From assembly GCA_002502295.1 (NCBI GenBank), contig DANX01000012.1, positions 1-50,984 on the forward strand: a stretch of 50,984 nt of DNA. The letters run 5' to 3'. Within the stretch, counting starts at the first letter, position 1, and each line of letters begins with the position of its first letter. Of this stretch, positions 49,148-50,984 are shown one piece after another. The notes under the pieces are model-generated. The model saw only the letters and a program-made list of their open reading frames with translations, was not told the DNA's origin and searched no databases. A program made the position numbers and the translations under genes. The DNA is from Euryarchaeota archaeon UBA561 (GTDB lineage Archaea > Thermoplasmatota > Poseidoniia > Poseidoniales > Poseidoniaceae).

Positions 49148-50079
49148 CCCCAACCGCCTCCTTGGTTGCTGTACGGTTTCAACCACGTGTGAAGTTCAGC
49201 ATTGTGCGGGCGTCGCGGATGAGGCAAACGAGCAAGAAGGTTGGTGGTCGCTTTGATGGTGCACACCATTTTGCTGCGTTTTGATGTCACTTGGCGCCGA
49301 CCATGCCATGAGTCCTTTGACCGCAACAACTGCCGTCCAATTTGCCGATAGACTTTTGCAGCAACGCCAATCGAGAAATGGGCCCTTGCCGGCAGGTATG
49401 CGAGACCGCTTCGGCCACTTGTGTAGTACTGCTCAGCAAGAGCGAGAAGTCGTTCGACGGCGAGCGTGATAAGGACGCCATTATGGCCGTTCGGGTCATT
49501 GGCCGCTTCGACAATCTCGACAGGTGTGAGGTTGTCAACCCACGTTCCTGGCAGGTACCTACGTCCCATTTTTGCATCTTCTACAACGTCCCGTGCGATG
49601 TTTGTCAATTGCATGGCAATGCCGAGGTCTACTGCATGAAGCTTGGCACGTGGTTCATGGCAATTGAGAATGCTGCACATGAGCAAACCAACGGTTCCAG
49701 CCACCTTGTAGGCGTACTGAATCAAATCTTCTTCATCCTTCATCAACACCTCCGGTTCTTGGTCGTCCATCAGGCCCTCAACAAGCGAAGAAATAACGTC
49801 GGTCGGAAGGTCGTATGCTTGGACCATGGGTGAATGGTGCTTTAGCAAGGGATGCTGGCCCCAGCGCCCTTGCTTCAGGAGTCCTTGGATTTCAGCCAAG
49901 TGTTCGGGTCCATCCGGAATATCGCCGTCGGCCATGTCGTCAAGAACACGGCAAAAGGAGTAGAGCACCGCAGCATCGTGGCCCATCTTGCGGCCAAGAA
50001 AGCGGCGAGCCCAAAAAAAACTCTCACCACTGGTAGCAAGAATATATTCTGGGTTGTCGAGGTGATGTTCTTGAATCAT
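49144..50079 (-). CDS. crtB: Phytoene synthase
   Basis: It condenses two geranylgeranyl diphosphates into phytoene. The two aspartate-rich metal-binding regions are RVLDDMADGD near residue 50 and LTNIARDVVED near residue 165, and RRYLPGTW follows. The 311 residues fit the family. ATG 50079 is favoured over GTG 50094 because the TATA box TATAAAC at 50111-50117 predicts transcription starting near 50089. Its stop overlaps the crtY start as TTGA, giving a crtB-crtY-blh operon. Confidence 0.94.
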   Translation of the reverse strand: MIQEHHLDNPEYILATSGESFFWARRFLGRKMGHDAAVLYSFCRVLDDMADGDIPDGPEHLAEIQGLLKQGRWGQHPLLKHHSPMVQAYDLPTDVISSLVEGLMDDQEPEVLMKDEEDLIQYAYKVAGTVGLLMCSILNCHEPRAKLHAVDLGIAMQLTNIARDVVEDAKMGRRYLPGTWVDNLTPVEIVEAANDPNGHNGVLITLAVERLLALAEQYYTSGRSGLAYLPARAHFSIGVAAKVYRQIGRQLLRSKDSWHGRRQVTSKRSKMVCTIKATTNLLARLPHPRRPHNAELHTWLKPYSNQGGGWG

Positions 50080-50110
50080 CCTCTTCACTGTCACAGAAAC
50101 CCTTCTTTTT

Positions 50111-50117
50111 GTTTATA
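50111..50117 (-). promoter_or_regulatory. TATA box of the crtB-crtY-blh operon
   Basis: TATAAAC on the minus strand is a near-consensus archaeal TATA box. The predicted start at about 50089 leaves a leader of some ten bases before ATG 50079. Confidence 0.55.
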
Positions 50118-50153
50118 ACAAGTTGTTTTTTTTTGGCGTTGTTTTCTTACAAC
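50117..50153. promoter_or_regulatory. Paired inverted repeats in the crtB-crtI intergenic region
   Basis: AACAA-G-TTGTT lies at 50117-50127 and GTTGT...ACAAC at 50138-50153, about 20 bases apart. Both are built from the same AACAA/TTGTT half-site and lie between the two divergent promoters, partly overlapping the crtB TATA region. This is a candidate operator for shared control, for example by light or stress. The T-rich context raises the chance of accidental matches. Confidence 0.4.
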
Positions 50154-50161
50154 ATGAAGCA

Positions 50162-50169
50162 TACATTAT
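50162..50169 (+). promoter_or_regulatory. TATA box of crtI
   Basis: ATACATTA is centred about 30 bases before the crtI ATG at 50196, so the transcript should start within a few bases of the start codon. Confidence 0.45.
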
Positions 50170-50195
50170 CAAGGAAGAGAAGACAGGCATCTGCA

Positions 50196-50984
50196 TGGCT
50201 GCTCCATCAAACACTGCGAAAAAAGCCGCTGTGATTGGGAGTGGATTTGGAGGGCTCGGCGCTGCCATTCGATTGCAATCGGCCGGCATCAAAACGGTTC
50301 TCTACGAAGCGAGGGATCTCCCAGGCGGTAGAGCTTATGTCTACGAAGATGAAGGGTACATCTTTGACGCAGGCCCCACGGTCATCACGGCACCCCATAC
50401 GCTAACAGAATTGTTTGACTTAAGCGGAAGAAAGCTCGAGGATTACATCCATTTGATGGAAGTTCAACCGATGTATCGATTGATTTGGAGCGATGGAGAC
50501 CGCTTTGACTATGTGCGAGACGAAGCCACCATGGTCGCTCAAATCGCCGAGCGAAGCCAAGATGACGCTGACGGATATCAGAGATTTTTTCAGTATGCAA
50601 AGAAGGTATTCGACAAAGGATACACGGAACTGGCCGACCGTCCGTTTTTGAGGTTTTCAGACATGGTGGCAGTCTCACCATCGCTCATCGGATTGCGAGC
50701 AGACCGATCGGTCTACAAAACGGTAGCAAAATACGTCAAGGACGACCACTTGCGACAGGCCTTAAGCTTCCATTCCCTCTTGGTGGGCGGAAATCCGTTT
50801 CAGACTTCCTCCATCTACACCCTCATCCATTTTTTGGAGCGAGAATGGGGAGTGTATTTCCCGCAAGGAGGGACGCATGCTCTGGTCAGAACGTTGGTGA
50901 AGTTGTTTGAAGAATTGGGCGGAGAATTGCGCTTGTCCACACCGGTGAAGTCCGTTGATGTGCAGGGAAAAGCGCCCGATGTCA
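50196..50984 (+). CDS. crtI: Phytoene desaturase, C-terminal part beyond the window
   Basis: This FAD enzyme desaturates phytoene to lycopene, the step between CrtB and CrtY. The 263 visible residues start with the dinucleotide-binding motif VIGSGFGGLGAAIRL, then LYEARDLPGGRAYVYEDEGYIFDAGPTVIT, a family hallmark. HSLLVGGNPFQTSSIYTLIHFLE and YFPQGGTHALVRTL also match CrtI. The frame is open to the right edge. It is divergent from crtB, with 116 bases between the start codons holding both promoters. Together with crtB, crtY and blh it completes a retinal pathway from geranylgeranyl diphosphate. Confidence 0.96.

Noticed and set aside
49148..49186. ATG-like upstream start for crtY giving MVETVQQ...
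   Set aside because: It would overlap crtB by 43 bases; the TTG at 49147 has a GGAGG site and a TTGA overlap with the crtB stop.

Overview
The window reads as a chromosomal segment of a planktonic marine euryarchaeon of the Marine Group II / Poseidoniales type. Archaeal markers are the KH/beta-CASP nuclease FttA (aCPSF1), a proteasome beta subunit, ribosomal protein eS1, archaeal SepF, PurP, ZPR1, COG1340 coiled-coil proteins, CCA-encoding tRNA genes and TATA boxes about 26 bp before start codons. These sit beside bacterial-like marine traits: a carotenoid/retinal cluster (crtI, crtB, crtY, blh), nickel superoxide dismutase, ThyA/FolA, PlsC, an acyl-CoA carboxylase, and very large secreted proteins with thrombospondin type 3 (TSP3) calcium-binding repeats. 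The taxonomic call is inference from gene content; no rRNA is present.

Layout. 1-9.5 kb: a partial secreted jelly-roll protein, rpiA, tRNA-Lys, sodN-sodX, carbamate kinase, asnS, a 34-residue zinc protein, a HAD phosphatase, two divergent GT2 glycosyltransferases (one without its DxD motif), parvulin, tRNA-Pro, a zinc-ribbon protein and a pyruvoyl-arginine-decarboxylase homologue lacking the pyruvoyl-forming serine. 9.5-16.6 kb: fttA, psmB, sepF-zpr1, trpS and a surface protein. 16.6-22.8 kb: plsC, an unknown gene, thyA-folA, mazG, mtnP, a PI-PLC-like lipoprotein, and eS1 with a C-terminal SAP domain. 22.9-27 kb: a COG1325-type RNA-binding protein coupled to an arylsulfotransferase-like TSP3 protein, 7Fe ferredoxin and pdxS.

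27-38.6 kb holds two back-to-back gene strings. The leftward one encodes a large CARDB-like membrane protein with cytosolic double zinc ribbons, a DtxR regulator, an unknown membrane protein, a COG1340 coiled coil, a nucleotidyltransferase and a small helical protein. The rightward one encodes two coiled-coil proteins, a GNAT acetyltransferase, a Roadblock protein, another COG1340 coiled coil and PurP. This cluster of coiled-coil proteins plus Roadblock, with a structured 5' leader before the last coiled coil, is the best candidate here for an undescribed system.

38.6-44.9 kb: two TSP3 surface proteins, one with a transglutaminase-like domain and one of 1351 residues, plus a small zinc protein. 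44.9-47.1 kb: three carboxylase subunits (carboxyltransferase, small subunit, biotin carrier). 47.2 kb to the end: blh, crtY and crtB overlap as one operon, divergent from crtI, which runs off the window. Together these would make beta-carotene and cleave it to retinal, presumably for a rhodopsin encoded elsewhere.

Genes are tightly packed. Many starts overlap the previous stop by four bases (ATGA, GTGA, TTGA), and no intergenic stretch exceeds about 150 bases.
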